Part shown: piece after piece, positions 1-9,146 of the stretch
Layout: each line of letters opens with the position of its first letter
Position numbering within the stretch: the first letter of the stretch is position 1
Source: MWDV01 sp964634255
Lineage (GTDB): Bacteria > Verrucomicrobiota > Verrucomicrobiia > Limisphaerales > MWDV01
Length of the DNA: 64,000 nt
Assembly (NCBI GenBank): GCA_964634255.1
Contig: CAZWJC010000006.1
Span: 1-64,000 of the forward strand
Reading direction: 5' to 3'
Position numbers and translations under genes: made by a program
Notes under the pieces: generated by a model
The model's input: only the letters and a program-made list of their open reading frames with translations
Databases searched by the model: none
What the model was told of the DNA's origin: nothing

Positions 1-1096
1 CGCCCGGTTGGTAGTACATCTCCACCCGGCCCGGGCTTGGACGGAAATCGTCAAAGGGGTCTTCGGCATTGATGCGGCACTCGATGGCGTGGCCGCGAAA
101 CTGGATGTCGCTCTGCGAGAATTTCAGCGGCTCACCCATGGCCACCATGATCTGAGCTCGAACCAGATCAATCCCCGTGACCTCCTCGGTAATCGGATGC
201 TCGACTTGGATGCGTTTGTTGACCTCTAGGAAGTAAAACTTGCCTTTGTCGTCCACGATGAACTCAACCGTGCCGGCGTTGGTGTAATGTGCCAGTTCGG
301 CGATCTTGACCGCCGCCTTGCCCATGTCCTTGCGCAGACCTTTGAACTTCCCGTCAATAAACGGCGAGGGTGTTTCCTCGATGACCTTCTGGTTGCGACG
401 CTGAATCGAGCAATCCCGCTCGCCAAGGTGAACGATGTGCCCCTTTTGGTCAGCCAGAATCTGGAACTCGATGTGCCGCGGGTTTTCGATGAATTTCTCG
501 ATGTAAACCCCGGAGTTGCCGAACGCCTTCTCCGCCTCGGTGCGGGCGGTGTGGTAGCCCTTGACCAGAGATACGTCGTTGTGGGCCACGCGCATGCCGC
601 GTCCGCCGCCACCCGCCACGGCCTTGATCATCACGGGGTAGCCGATGCGCTTGGAGATGGACAAGGCATCCTGCTCGTTCTCGACGAGTCCTTCCGATCC
701 TGGCGGTACCGGCACGCCGGCCTTCTTGGCAAGCGCACGACTGACTGCTTTGTCCTCCAAGGCAGTCATCGCGCGGGCGCTGGGGCCAATGAAGCGGATG
801 TTGCAGCTTTCGCAAACGTCTGCGAAATGGGAGTTCTCCGAGAGGAAGCCGTAGCCGGGATGAATGGCGTCGACGTCGGTGATCTCCGCCGCGCTGACAA
901 TTCGGTCAATCCGCAGGTAGCTCTCGCTGGCAGGGGCTTTGCCGATGCAAATGGCTTCGTCGGCCATCTGAACGTGCATCGAACTGGCGTCCGCTTCGGA
1001 GTAGACTGCTACCGAACGGATGTTCAGTTCCTTGCAGGCCCGAATGATCCTAACGGCGATTTCGCCGCGGTTGGCCACCAGTATCTTCTCAAACAT
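1..1096 (-). CDS. accC: Acetyl-CoA carboxylase biotin carboxylase subunit (partial, C-terminus off left edge)
   Basis: Biotin carboxylase carries out the ATP- and bicarbonate-dependent carboxylation of biotin on AccB, the first half-reaction of acetyl-CoA carboxylase in fatty acid synthesis. Translation of the minus strand from the ATG at 1096 gives 365 residues that begin MFEKILVANRGEIAVR. The ATP-grasp glycine-rich loop GGGGRGMR lies near residues 162-169, and EVNKRIQVEHPITEE, the metal/ATP-binding segment, near 291-305. The family is about 450 residues long, so roughly the last 85 lie beyond base 1. It follows accB on the same strand after a 71-base gap, the usual accBC arrangement. The product is cytoplasmic. 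The identification is secure. Confidence 0.97.
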   Translation of the reverse strand, partial: MFEKILVANRGEIAVRIIRACKELNIRSVAVYSEADASSMHVQMADEAICIGKAPASESYLRIDRIVSAAEITDVDAIHPGYGFLSENSHFADVCESCNIRFIGPSARAMTALEDKAVSRALAKKAGVPVPPGSEGLVENEQDALSISKRIGYPVMIKAVAGGGGRGMRVAHNDVSLVKGYHTARTEAEKAFGNSGVYIEKFIENPRHIEFQILADQKGHIVHLGERDCSIQRRNQKVIEETPSPFIDGKFKGLRKDMGKAAVKIAELAHYTNAGTVEFIVDDKGKFYFLEVNKRIQVEHPITEEVTGIDLVRAQIMVAMGEPLKFSQSDIQFRGHAIECRINAEDPFDDFRPSPGRVEMYYQPG

Positions 1097-1167
1097 GCGG
1101 TTGAATTGAACTTCGGCTGCTGCCCACGCCCTTCCCTGACCGATAGCACCGGGAACACGCTAAACGG

Positions 1168-1659
1168 TCAAATCGGTCGGAGCTTGAACAGGGGTTGGCC
1201 GAACTCCACGGGTTTCGCGTTCTCGACGAGCACTTCTGTAACAACACCTTTGGCCTCGGCCTTGATTTCGTTCATCACCTTCATCGCCTCAATGATACAA
1301 ACAACCGTATCTGGGCCGACTTCGCTGCCGACTTCCACGTAAGACGCGGCTTCGGGGGATGGACTGCGGTAGAACGTCCCAATCATCGGCGATTTCACCT
1401 CGGGCCCGGGTTCGGCGGGAATGACTGATGACGGCGCAGGTGCACCCGCCGCTGCCGGAATGGTCGCTTGGGGTAGCGCGGTTGGTCCAGGCGTGTAACT
1501 CACGCCGCCCTCTTCGAACGCTGGCAGCCCACCCCCATTCGCACCGCGTTTAAGCCTGATCTTGAAATCCTGCCGCTCCAATTCAAACTCCGAGACGGAG
1601 TTCTTCTTCATCAGGTCAATGATCGCCTTAATGTCTTTCAGGTCCACAGTTTGTGCCAT
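1168..1659 (-). CDS. accB: Biotin carboxyl carrier protein of acetyl-CoA carboxylase
   Basis: The 163-residue product carries the biotin that AccC carboxylates and that the carboxyltransferase then discharges onto acetyl-CoA. The N-terminal segment MAQTVDLKDIKAIIDLMKK is typical of AccB. It is followed by a Pro/Ala-rich linker (about residues 55-90) and a C-terminal biotinyl domain with the EAMKVMNE motif, whose lysine is biotinylated. The frame is open upstream to 1698, but the start at 1659 gives the conserved N-terminus. accC follows. Usually efp lies next to accB and aroQ; here it is absent, and aroQ is separated from accB by 184 bases that hold a promoter candidate. Confidence 0.96.
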   Translation of the reverse strand: MAQTVDLKDIKAIIDLMKKNSVSEFELERQDFKIRLKRGANGGGLPAFEEGGVSYTPGPTALPQATIPAAAGAPAPSSVIPAEPGPEVKSPMIGTFYRSPSPEAASYVEVGSEVGPDTVVCIIEAMKVMNEIKAEAKGVVTEVLVENAKPVEFGQPLFKLRPI

Positions 1660-1733
1660 CTTGCCACAACCGCCGGGTTGGGTCTTTCCCTTAAGCAAAA
1701 AAGCAGCAGCCGAACTTCGACTCTGCTCTTCCG

Positions 1734-1762
1734 CTTACAGGTTGCGGGAATGTTAGCGTCAA
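1734..1762 (-). promoter_or_regulatory. Candidate sigma-70 promoter for accBC
   Basis: On the minus strand TTGACG (1757-1762) and TGTAAG (1734-1739) are separated by 17 bases. They match the -35 and -10 consensus at 5/6 and 4/6 positions. Initiation would fall about 65 bases before the accB start. This is pattern matching only. Confidence 0.4.
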
Positions 1763-1843
1763 CTCCAAGCCGGGTCAAGATTGAATCTTGGAAGCAGTGA
1801 CCTCAAACTGACGCTCACATCGGTGCGGAATAAACGAGATTCC

Positions 1844-2278
1844 CTAAGTTTCGCTAACGCTAACTGCGGCCTCCAATCCCAAGATATACGAAAATGCCCC
1901 GAATCCGGAAACTTGCCCCCTGCAAACCGGCGCGATAAGTGACTTCTGCCGGAACTCCTCTCTGGCATAAATGTTCGATAGATGGATCTCTACGACTGGA
2001 AGCCCAATCGCGCTGATGGCATCCCGCAAAGCAATGCTCGTATGTGTGTAGGCCGCGGCATTGAGTACGACTGCGCCAAACTTGCCCTTCGCTTGCTGAA
2101 TCCAACCGATCAATTCGCCCTCGACATTAGATTGGCGGAACTCCACTTCCGCGCCCAGTTGCTTGGCGCGTTGCTGGACCAGAGCCTCGATATCCGACAA
2201 AGTGGTGCGTCCGTAGACCTCCGGTTCACGTTGCCCAAGCAGGTTTAAATTGGGGCCATTTAGGAAGAGAATTCTCAT
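1844..2278 (-). CDS. aroQ: Type II 3-dehydroquinate dehydratase
   Basis: This enzyme catalyses the third step of the shikimate pathway, 3-dehydroquinate to 3-dehydroshikimate, in the cytoplasm. The 144-residue length is normal for the small dodecameric type II enzyme. Family signatures are visible: the N-terminal ILFLNGPNLNLLGQREPEVYG with the catalytic tyrosine region, VVLNAAAYTHTS with the conserved Asn and the substrate-binding loop, and HLSNIYAREEFR. The ATG at 2278 overlaps the end of the preceding O-antigen-ligase-like gene by four bases, so the two are probably translationally coupled. Confidence 0.97.
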   Translation of the reverse strand: MRILFLNGPNLNLLGQREPEVYGRTTLSDIEALVQQRAKQLGAEVEFRQSNVEGELIGWIQQAKGKFGAVVLNAAAYTHTSIALRDAISAIGLPVVEIHLSNIYAREEFRQKSLIAPVCRGQVSGFGAFSYILGLEAAVSVSET

Positions 2279-3702
2279 GTTCGGGTCGCCAGAGTAGCGG
2301 TTTCAGCGCACGTTGTCGAATCGTTTGCAGTATTGGCCACCAACCAGCCCAGTAGGGCAAAAGCCGCCCAAGCCAAGGCCGGAATGTAGAGGTTGAATTC
2401 AACACATCCTTGCAACGCCCAGCCTAGCACCCCCAGCCAAACCGCAAACTGCTCCCAAGACCCAGCTCCCAGAATTCGTCGCCCAGACACAGCCAATCCA
2501 CCACCAACCATCGCCACATAGAAAAGGAACGCCGGCCAACCGCTGTCTGAAGCTTGTTGCAGGTAATCGTTATGCGCCAACCGAGCCATCTCTGACTCTG
2601 GTCGCTTGATTTGCTGATAGGGACGGGAAAACGTCCCTGGACCCGTGCCGAGGATAGGATTGGCAGTTGCGGTTTGGAGCGCGGCCCGCCAGTAATCGAA
2701 CCTGGCCACCACGCTGGTTGCTCCCCGCTTGAAGAAGTCGGCGTACTTAACGGCAAATCCCGCCAATCCCACCACCAGGAAGCCGATCAACACCGTGACT
2801 TTGATCGGTCGGCTCACCGGCGACCGGAGCATAGCCACCGCGGCGAGAATCAAGGCCAACAGCCAGCCTGCCTTGGACCCCGACCAGAACAGGCATGCCA
2901 GTGCGCCAAGTCCGAAAACGCCACCCACGAAGCCTCGGGCCCCGGTCGTCAGCCGCCGGGTGGTTGCCAGTGCGACCAAGCATGGCGGCAGCATGAGAAG
3001 GATAGCTCCGGCCAGTGAGTTCGGGTAGAACAGCGTCGAGCTGATGCGGTTGCTCTCCGCCTTCTTGAGCAGGCCCGGATTCACGGTCCAACCTTCCGGC
3101 GTCCGCAGGAGCATGCCGTTTTGCTCCATCTGCAGCACCTGTTCTTCCGGGACGTCGCGCCAATGGCTTTGCTCGTGTTGGAGCAGGAAACTCCGGGTTT
3201 CCGCCAAGCCGCGGAAGCGCTGGTCCACCCCTACCGCGATGACCAACAACATCGCACCGACAATTCCTCCCCAGAGATAGTCCAAGGACCGCGCCTGGCC
3301 CAAGGTGAAATAGCCCACATAGAAGCAAACGACGCAGGCGGCGAAATGCTTGAGCGTCAGCCCGGTCAACGCCGCATCCACCGTCGTCGTCGCCGCCAAA
3401 AGCTGCCAGCCGAACCAAGCCAATGGGAGCATCACAAGCCAGCGAGGTTTGCCAATTCTAAAGCGTCCCACAGCGACGCCTCCAACCGCGAGGATTGTCA
3501 GCATTACATACCCCACGGTCACCGGCCACTGGGCGATAGCCCATTCGTAGCCATCCTTCGGCCAGGTGACAAATCCCTCCATGATGACCGCGTTGCCGAA
3601 CTTCAGCAGGGCAATGCCGAGGAACACTCCGAACAATCCTACAAAAAGCCGCAGCCCCAACTCGCCTTTAAGGCCACCGGGACCTGTGGTCTTCGGTTTC
3701 AT
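2275..3702 (-). CDS. O-antigen ligase/polymerase-like membrane protein (Wzy_C family)
   Basis: The product is a 475-residue polytopic inner-membrane protein with about ten to twelve hydrophobic segments and one large periplasmic loop (about residues 160-225). The segment LGTGPGTFSRPYQ followed by AHNDYLQQASDSGW is the conserved Wzy_C/O-antigen-ligase signature. Families with this fold polymerise O-antigen, ligate it to lipid A-core, or glycosylate pilins. The sequence alone does not say which, and no other polysaccharide genes are nearby. It lies 15 bases after holB and overlaps aroQ by four bases, so it is probably co-transcribed with housekeeping genes. Confidence 0.82.
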   Translation of the reverse strand: MKPKTTGPGGLKGELGLRLFVGLFGVFLGIALLKFGNAVIMEGFVTWPKDGYEWAIAQWPVTVGYVMLTILAVGGVAVGRFRIGKPRWLVMLPLAWFGWQLLAATTTVDAALTGLTLKHFAACVVCFYVGYFTLGQARSLDYLWGGIVGAMLLVIAVGVDQRFRGLAETRSFLLQHEQSHWRDVPEEQVLQMEQNGMLLRTPEGWTVNPGLLKKAESNRISSTLFYPNSLAGAILLMLPPCLVALATTRRLTTGARGFVGGVFGLGALACLFWSGSKAGWLLALILAAVAMLRSPVSRPIKVTVLIGFLVVGLAGFAVKYADFFKRGATSVVARFDYWRAALQTATANPILGTGPGTFSRPYQQIKRPESEMARLAHNDYLQQASDSGWPAFLFYVAMVGGGLAVSGRRILGAGSWEQFAVWLGVLGWALQGCVEFNLYIPALAWAAFALLGWLVANTANDSTTCAETATLATRT

Positions 3703-3717
3703 GGTAGCAACGCACGG

Positions 3718-4749
3718 TCAGAGGTGCAGCTTCAGCAAACCGACTTCGAGGGCCAGCGGTTCCTGGACGTTGGTGTGCAACAAGCGCTGCGTGGCTTCGA
3801 GCGTGCGCAGGTTTTCGAGCGCCTGCTGCGGCGTCAGGCGTTGGGCCAAACGCGGCGTGCCAGCCAGTTGCGGGAATGACAAGCCGTTTCCCGCGGCATT
3901 CAGACAGTGCAGCCAGACATCGCGCAACCACCATTGCACCGCCAGCAGCAGTTCGCCCCGCCGGCGGCGGTATTCCGCCTCGATGGCTGCCGCCAGCTCA
4001 TCTTCCCATTTGTCACGAAGGTCTTTCTCCACGTCCTCGTAGCGCTCCAGCGGCGAGCGTTCGCTCAGGCGTTTCTCGACTTCCGCCTTCGTCTCGGCCA
4101 GCCGGCGTAGCAGCGAATCCATCAACCGATACCGGCTTAGCAGGCTTTTCTGCTCAGTGGCGGCCAACTCGCTGAAGGCGGCCAGCCACTCCATCTGCGC
4201 GGCGTCAAGATGCTGAACGCCCGCCCCGCCAAAGTTCAACCGGAGGCATCGCGACAGGATCGTTTCCAGCAGGCGGGAAGGATCGGTGGTCAACAGGATC
4301 AGCACGGACTTGGCGGGCGGCTCTTCGAGCGTCTTGAGGAAGGCATTTGCCGCCTGGGGATTCAGCCGGTCGGCCGCCACGATTACCGCCACCTTGAACT
4401 CCGCCTCGTTGGGCTTCAGGTGAATCTCGCGGCTCAACTCGCGAATTTGTTCAATCGTGATGATACGCGTCTTCGATTCCGGCCGCACCCAATGCACGTC
4501 CCCGTGGTTTTCGCCATCAATCTTCCGGCACACGAGACACGCGTCGCAACAATCCGTGGCAGCAGCCCCGGCGGTGGCGCGGACCGGATTCTGGCAGTTC
4601 AACGTCTTGGCGAGAGTGCGGGCGAGGCTTTCGAGCTCATCCAGTTGATGGCCGGTGAAGAGATACGCGTGGCCCAACCGGCCGCGCGCCAGCGAGCGCT
4701 GCAACAACTGCACGCCCTGTTCCTGCTCTTGATACGCTTTGAACGCCAT
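3718..4749 (-). CDS. holB: DNA polymerase III delta-prime subunit
   Basis: Delta-prime is the stator of the clamp loader that places the beta sliding clamp on DNA. The 343-residue product has the AAA+ fold of the family. It shows a degenerate nucleotide-binding N-terminus (GHAYLFTGH), a four-cysteine zinc module near residues 67-79 (CCDACLVC), the ANAFLKTLEEPP segment and the ILSRC arginine-finger motif. The C-terminal collar domain is divergent. It is the first gene of the minus-strand run that continues to accC. A TATAGC hexamer ends only five bases before the ATG, so the transcript may be leaderless. Confidence 0.9.
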   Translation of the reverse strand: MAFKAYQEQEQGVQLLQRSLARGRLGHAYLFTGHQLDELESLARTLAKTLNCQNPVRATAGAAATDCCDACLVCRKIDGENHGDVHWVRPESKTRIITIEQIRELSREIHLKPNEAEFKVAVIVAADRLNPQAANAFLKTLEEPPAKSVLILLTTDPSRLLETILSRCLRLNFGGAGVQHLDAAQMEWLAAFSELAATEQKSLLSRYRLMDSLLRRLAETKAEVEKRLSERSPLERYEDVEKDLRDKWEDELAAAIEAEYRRRRGELLLAVQWWLRDVWLHCLNAAGNGLSFPQLAGTPRLAQRLTPQQALENLRTLEATQRLLHTNVQEPLALEVGLLKLHL

Positions 4750-4912
4750 CGCGCGCTATACTCGACAGCGCGAGGGAACGTGACAAGCAACTTCGCGCCG
4801 CTGCTGTCGCCTCGCCGGCGAATGTTTCGGAAGCGTCGCGCGCTGCGTTTCCGCTTGTCAGCCTTCGGAAGCGCCCCTAGAGTCGCCCCAGCGATGCAAC
4901 TTGAATTGTGAC

Positions 4913-5584
4913 ATGATCGAATTGATTCAGTTTCCGTGGAGTCCGTTCTGCCTAGTTCAGCGCCGCATCTTGGAGTTCTCCGGTCAACCGTTCAAGACCG
5001 TCAACATCCCGTCCAACTCCGATCGTTCGCTCGTCTGGAAGCTCACCAAGGAGCGTTACTATGGCGTGCCGATTATCCGGGACGGCCGGACGGTGGTGTT
5101 CGAGATGGACGAGGAATCGCAGGTCATCGGGAAATACCTGGACGACAAACTGGGCCTCGGCCTGTTCCCGCGCGAGTTGGAGGGCGTGCAGGCAATCCTC
5201 TGGCGCTACATCGAGAGCGAAGTCGAAGGCTGCACCTTCCGATTGAATGACATTCACTGGCGCGAGTTTGTGCCGAAGGCGGATCAGTTGGCTATGATTC
5301 GGCACAAGGAGCGCAAGTTCGGGCGCGGCTGCCTGGAGCAATGGAGCAAGGACCGGAAGCAATGGCAGCGGCAGCTCACCGCCAAGCTCCTCCCGTTCGA
5401 GGAGATGCTGATGCACCACCGCTTCCTCTTGGGGGATCGCCCCCGCTTTGTGGATTTCGACCTCTTCGGCATGCTCGCCAACTACCTTTACTCGGGCCAC
5501 TACCAGTTGCCGGCGCGGCACAACCGCATTCAGGACTGGTACACCCGCATGCAGCGCGTGAAAGCTTCCCAGTTCGTCGCGTGA
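4913..5584 (+). CDS. Glutathione S-transferase-like protein
   Basis: The 223-residue protein has a thioredoxin-like N-terminal half (IELIQFPWSPFCLVQRRILEFSG, then YYGVPIIRDGRTVVFE and a Glu/Ser pair EESQ that resembles the glutathione-binding site). The helical C-terminal half ends DLFGMLANYL...RIQDWYTRMQ. The WSPFC segment is where some GST and glutaredoxin relatives keep a catalytic Ser or Cys. Substrate is unknown. An in-frame TTG lies 12 bases earlier, but the ATG at 4913 gives a cleaner N-terminus. Its stop overlaps the next gene in GTGA, so the two are coupled, although no functional link to PhoH is obvious. Confidence 0.75.
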   Translation: MIELIQFPWSPFCLVQRRILEFSGQPFKTVNIPSNSDRSLVWKLTKERYYGVPIIRDGRTVVFEMDEESQVIGKYLDDKLGLGLFPRELEGVQAILWRYIESEVEGCTFRLNDIHWREFVPKADQLAMIRHKERKFGRGCLEQWSKDRKQWQRQLTAKLLPFEEMLMHHRFLLGDRPRFVDFDLFGMLANYLYSGHYQLPARHNRIQDWYTRMQRVKASQFVA

Positions 5585-6897
5585 AAAACTTCGTACTCGA
5601 CACCAACGTCCTCCTCCACGACCCCAACTCCATCCTGAACTTCCAGGACAACCACGTCCTGATTCCCATCGAAGTCATTGAGGAGATCGACCGTTTCAAG
5701 CGTGAGTCCAGCGAACTCGGCCAGAACGCCCGCAACGTCTCCCGCATGCTGGACGGCTTTCGTGAGCAAGGCAGCCTGAGCGAAGGCGTGAAGTTGCCCA
5801 ACGGCGGCCAGTTGCGCGTCGTCTTCAAGAAACGCCCGACGAAGAATGGCAACGGCAACGGTCGTTCCAAGGAACACTCGGTAGACGACCGCATCCTCTC
5901 GCTCTGCCTCAGCATCCAGAAGCAGGACGCCAAGCGGAAGACCATCCTCGTCACCAAGGACATCAACCTCCGCATCAAGGCCGATGCGCTGGGCCTCGCC
6001 GCCGAGGATTACGAGACCGACCGCGTCTTCATCACCGACCTCTACACCGGGATGATCGAGGTGATGATGAACCCGGAAGTGATTGCCCGCTTCCGCGCCA
6101 ACGGGGAACTAGACCTGCCCACCGACAAGCAGTACTCCCCAAACGAATACGTCACCCTCGCCGACGAAACGAATCCCAAGCGCACTGCACTTGCCAAAGT
6201 GGACCCCACCGGCACGAAGCTTATCCCCATCCTCGACAGCCGCGACGGCGTCTGGGGCATCAAGCCGCGCAATCGCGAACAGCATTTCGCTTTCGACGCG
6301 CTGCTCGACGACCGTGTGAAGCTGGTCACGCTCATGGGCAAGGCTGGCACGGGCAAGACGCTGCTAGCGATGGCCGCCGGCCTGAAGCGCACGGTGCTCG
6401 ACCGCGAGTTCCGCCGGCTTGTCGTCGCGCGTCCGACCATTTCGATGGGCAAGGAACTCGGCTTCCTGCCCGGTTCGCTTGAAGAGAAGCTCGCCCCCTG
6501 GATGCAGCCGATTCACGACGCGCTCGAAATGCTCAGCGACTTGAACATGGGCCACGATCATCGCCGCAGCACCGACTTGATGCGCTCCGGCAGCATTGTG
6601 GTCGAGGCGCTCAGCTACATCCGCGGACGCAGCATCGCGAACCAGTTCATGATCATTGACGAGGCGCAGAACCTCACGCCGCTGGAGGTCAAGACCATCG
6701 TCACCCGCGTCGGCCACGGCACGAAGATCGTGTTCACCGGCGACCCCTACCAGATTGACAATCCTTACGTGGACTCGGCCTCGAACGGCTTCAACTACGT
6801 GGTCAGCCGTTTCCGCGCCCACGCCATCGCCGCACACATCGAACTCCAGAAGGGCGAGCGTTCCGAGTTGGCGGAACTCGCGGCGAATGTGTTGTAG
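5581..6897 (+). CDS. PIN domain - PhoH family ATPase
   Basis: The 438-residue protein has an N-terminal PIN nuclease domain (VKNFVLDTNVLLHDP with the first acidic residue, HSVDDRILSLC, VTKDINLRIKA) and a C-terminal PhoH P-loop ATPase. Walker A MGKAGTGKT lies near residues 252-260, and Walker B MIIDEAQNL near 356, followed by FTGDPYQID. PIN-PhoH proteins are thought to act as RNA helicase-nucleases. The GTG at 5581 overlaps the GST-like stop and gives the canonical KNFVLDTNVLLHDP start; the frame is open further upstream, but that part overlaps the GST gene. Confidence 0.92.
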   Translation: MKNFVLDTNVLLHDPNSILNFQDNHVLIPIEVIEEIDRFKRESSELGQNARNVSRMLDGFREQGSLSEGVKLPNGGQLRVVFKKRPTKNGNGNGRSKEHSVDDRILSLCLSIQKQDAKRKTILVTKDINLRIKADALGLAAEDYETDRVFITDLYTGMIEVMMNPEVIARFRANGELDLPTDKQYSPNEYVTLADETNPKRTALAKVDPTGTKLIPILDSRDGVWGIKPRNREQHFAFDALLDDRVKLVTLMGKAGTGKTLLAMAAGLKRTVLDREFRRLVVARPTISMGKELGFLPGSLEEKLAPWMQPIHDALEMLSDLNMGHDHRRSTDLMRSGSIVVEALSYIRGRSIANQFMIIDEAQNLTPLEVKTIVTRVGHGTKIVFTGDPYQIDNPYVDSASNGFNYVVSRFRAHAIAAHIELQKGERSELAELAANVL

Positions 6898-7014
6898 AGC
6901 GACGTCGCCACCGAGGCGGTCCAGATAGCTACACCAATTGGCCTAAAAGGCCGGCGTGAACCATCCCCGCAGATTCTGGCTGGCGGCAATGGCCGCGCAC
7001 CACCCACCGGTCCA

Positions 7015-7245
7015 TCACTCGTCGAAATGCCGCGTTAATCGGCGGGCGAGCGCCCCGCTGCCGAAGAGCAGGACCAATCCCGCCAGACCAAGCAGGCCAT
7101 ACACGGCGCAGCGTCCCACGCTGATTTCCCCTTTGCCGAACCGCTCGCGCATGAACTCCAGCCAGGTGTTCAATCCGCCGCAGGCGATCATCCCGAGCGC
7201 CACGAACCGTAGCAGCATGGCAGCACCTTTGGCGTAGGGATTCAT
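7015..7245 (-). CDS. Small two-helix membrane protein of unknown function
   Basis: The 76-residue frame starts MNPYAKGAAMLLRFVALG and has two hydrophobic segments (about residues 8-27 and 46-65) separated by a charged loop, FMRERFGKGE. It ends in the basic/acidic tail RRLTRHFDE. The predicted product sits in the inner membrane. Codon bias looks like that of neighbouring genes. No family is recognised. It lies 65 bases upstream of nothing obvious and shares a strand with the DUF4912 gene behind it. Confidence 0.55.
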   Translation of the reverse strand: MNPYAKGAAMLLRFVALGMIACGGLNTWLEFMRERFGKGEISVGRCAVYGLLGLAGLVLLFGSGALARRLTRHFDE

Positions 7246-7310
7246 TTGGTGGAAAGGTCCGACTCCGACGCGGCTTTCAACGCGGGCTCCATCACGTGGT
7301 TCAGGGCCCG

Positions 7311-8987
7311 CTAAACGTTTTCCGGCGCTGGCGGCTTGAGGGCAGGGTCCTGCGGCGCCTCGCCGACCGCACCACAGCAGGTCGTCTCGCGCGTGAAGCG
7401 CAGGTCCACCGACCGACCGTCGGCGTTGGCGGCGCTCACCGCGACAATCGGCAGTTCATACTGCCCGTCGGGCAGCGCAAACCGGTAACTGAACGAGCCG
7501 TCCGGCTGCAACTCGACCAGCCGACCGCCAATGGTCACCGTCGCGTTCGGTTCGGTTGCTCCATAGACGATCAACTCCGCGTTGACGTTGAGCCAAAACC
7601 CCTTGTTGCCGGCCTGTTCTCCACCGAACGGGCTGGAGGGACTGCTTACGAACTCGCTAGGTGAAGTCGGCCAATCGAAGGCCGGCTGTTGCTCGCCTTG
7701 AACCAGTTCACCGACTTGCATCGAGTCAGCCAGAGTTGGCTCCGCACCCATCGAGCCGACCCACTGTGCCAGAGCAGTCTCCTGTTCCGGCGTCAGCAAA
7801 ACAGGCGTCGGCGCCGAGATCAGCGGAAACGCCCGATGTCCGCGTGTGCGCAGGGTCTCAACGGCGTCGGCCAGCGGCATCTCGGTGAGACCCGCCTGAC
7901 GGGTGAGGGCAATCAACTTGGGTAGCGGCACCTCCGTCGGGATGGTTGCGAATCTGGCTCGCTTCAACGGCGACGGTTTTCCCACGGGCGTCCGGGCGGG
8001 TTCGCTCGTGGCCACCTGCGTCCAGACCTCGCCAGCCTGGTAGTATCCCAGTTCCGCCGCGAACTCGGCCCCGCCGCGGCCAACGTGGACGAACCAGTAT
8101 CGCGACTCAGGATGCACATGAACTTCCGCCAGCGGCTCACCTGCCACCGCCTCGGCGTAGACCCGCAGCACTAAGTGGCCGTCCGAGGATTGCACGTTGC
8201 ATTGCCGCTGCTGCTCGCGGCTCAAATCCCAGTGGGCGTAAAGCCACTCCGGATCGCGGGCGGTGAGAAAAAGCCGCTTCGTGCCGTAGCCCTCGGGCAA
8301 TTGTGCCTGATGGCGCATCGCAGCAGCGGTCGTGGGATTCCCGCTCAGCGCAAATCGCTCTCCCGGCCCCTCCAAGAGAGCAGGTGACGGATGGTCGCCA
8401 GCCAGCAGGAGAGGAGGAATCTCCAGTTTGGTCGCCGCGGTCACAGGCGGTGGCGGGAGGCGGCGTTTCCGGGGCAATTCAGTTTTCAAAACGCCAGGGG
8501 CACGTCGCCGGCGTGGCGCCCGACCGACTTGCGGAGCGTTCGCGGGCAAGGACGCCGTGGAGGTTGTTTCCACGGTCTTCACTGGAGTCGTGCGCGCAAC
8601 GCGCACCTTGCGGGCGTCAGCGGTCTTCAAGACCGCCGCCGTCCGACGTTTGCGTGGCGGCGCGGGCACGGTCTTTGCCGGCACCGGAGCCGCGGAAGCG
8701 GCTTCCAGCGGTCGGGAGATCGCCCTGCGCTTGGGACTTGGTTTTCGACGGACAACGGGTTTGGCGTCCTGTGAGCTGGGGCGACGTTTAACGGCCAACT
8801 TGACGGCTACCGTTGGGGTCGGCTCGGAAGTGATCGGCAAGTCTGCGACGGACTTGGCAAGGCTGGCCCGGCGTTTCACCGGCTTCTTCGGGGTGGCCGC
8901 GGTTTTCGTAGCGACACGGCGAAGCGCAGGCTTGGCGGCTTTGCGCCGCGTCCCTGCACGCGCCCGAGTTTTGGCTCTGGTACCCAT
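7311..8987 (-). CDS. DUF4912 domain protein with a basic, histone-H1-like N-terminus
   Basis: The 558-residue protein has two parts. About the first 170 residues are Lys/Arg/Ala/Pro rich with repeated K-R-A-x-x-K patterns, as in bacterial histone-H1-like proteins. The central part has the DUF4912 signature (YGTKRLFLTARDPEWLYAHWDLS, then LRVYAE and SRYWFVHVGR), and near the C-terminus are GATEPNATVTIGGR and DGSFSYRFALPDG, typical of DUF4912 proteins. The function of DUF4912 is not established. The basic tail suggests DNA, RNA or polyanion binding, but this is inference. It is divergent from nusB with about 160 bases between them. Confidence 0.8.
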   Translation of the reverse strand: MGTRAKTRARAGTRRKAAKPALRRVATKTAATPKKPVKRRASLAKSVADLPITSEPTPTVAVKLAVKRRPSSQDAKPVVRRKPSPKRRAISRPLEAASAAPVPAKTVPAPPRKRRTAAVLKTADARKVRVARTTPVKTVETTSTASLPANAPQVGRAPRRRRAPGVLKTELPRKRRLPPPPVTAATKLEIPPLLLAGDHPSPALLEGPGERFALSGNPTTAAAMRHQAQLPEGYGTKRLFLTARDPEWLYAHWDLSREQQRQCNVQSSDGHLVLRVYAEAVAGEPLAEVHVHPESRYWFVHVGRGGAEFAAELGYYQAGEVWTQVATSEPARTPVGKPSPLKRARFATIPTEVPLPKLIALTRQAGLTEMPLADAVETLRTRGHRAFPLISAPTPVLLTPEQETALAQWVGSMGAEPTLADSMQVGELVQGEQQPAFDWPTSPSEFVSSPSSPFGGEQAGNKGFWLNVNAELIVYGATEPNATVTIGGRLVELQPDGSFSYRFALPDGQYELPIVAVSAANADGRSVDLRFTRETTCCGAVGEAPQDPALKPPAPENV

Positions 8988-9146
8988 CTCGTCCCGTTGC
9001 GTCTGCTGGCGGGCAGACTACGCGCGGGCCGCAGCCGTCGCAAACCCATTCTCCACCGATTTCCAGCCGCGGATCGAAGGTCTTCCGGCCGAAGCTGGAA
9101 GAATTCAATTTCGCACCGCTACTTTCTGCGGCATGCTGGGGGCATT

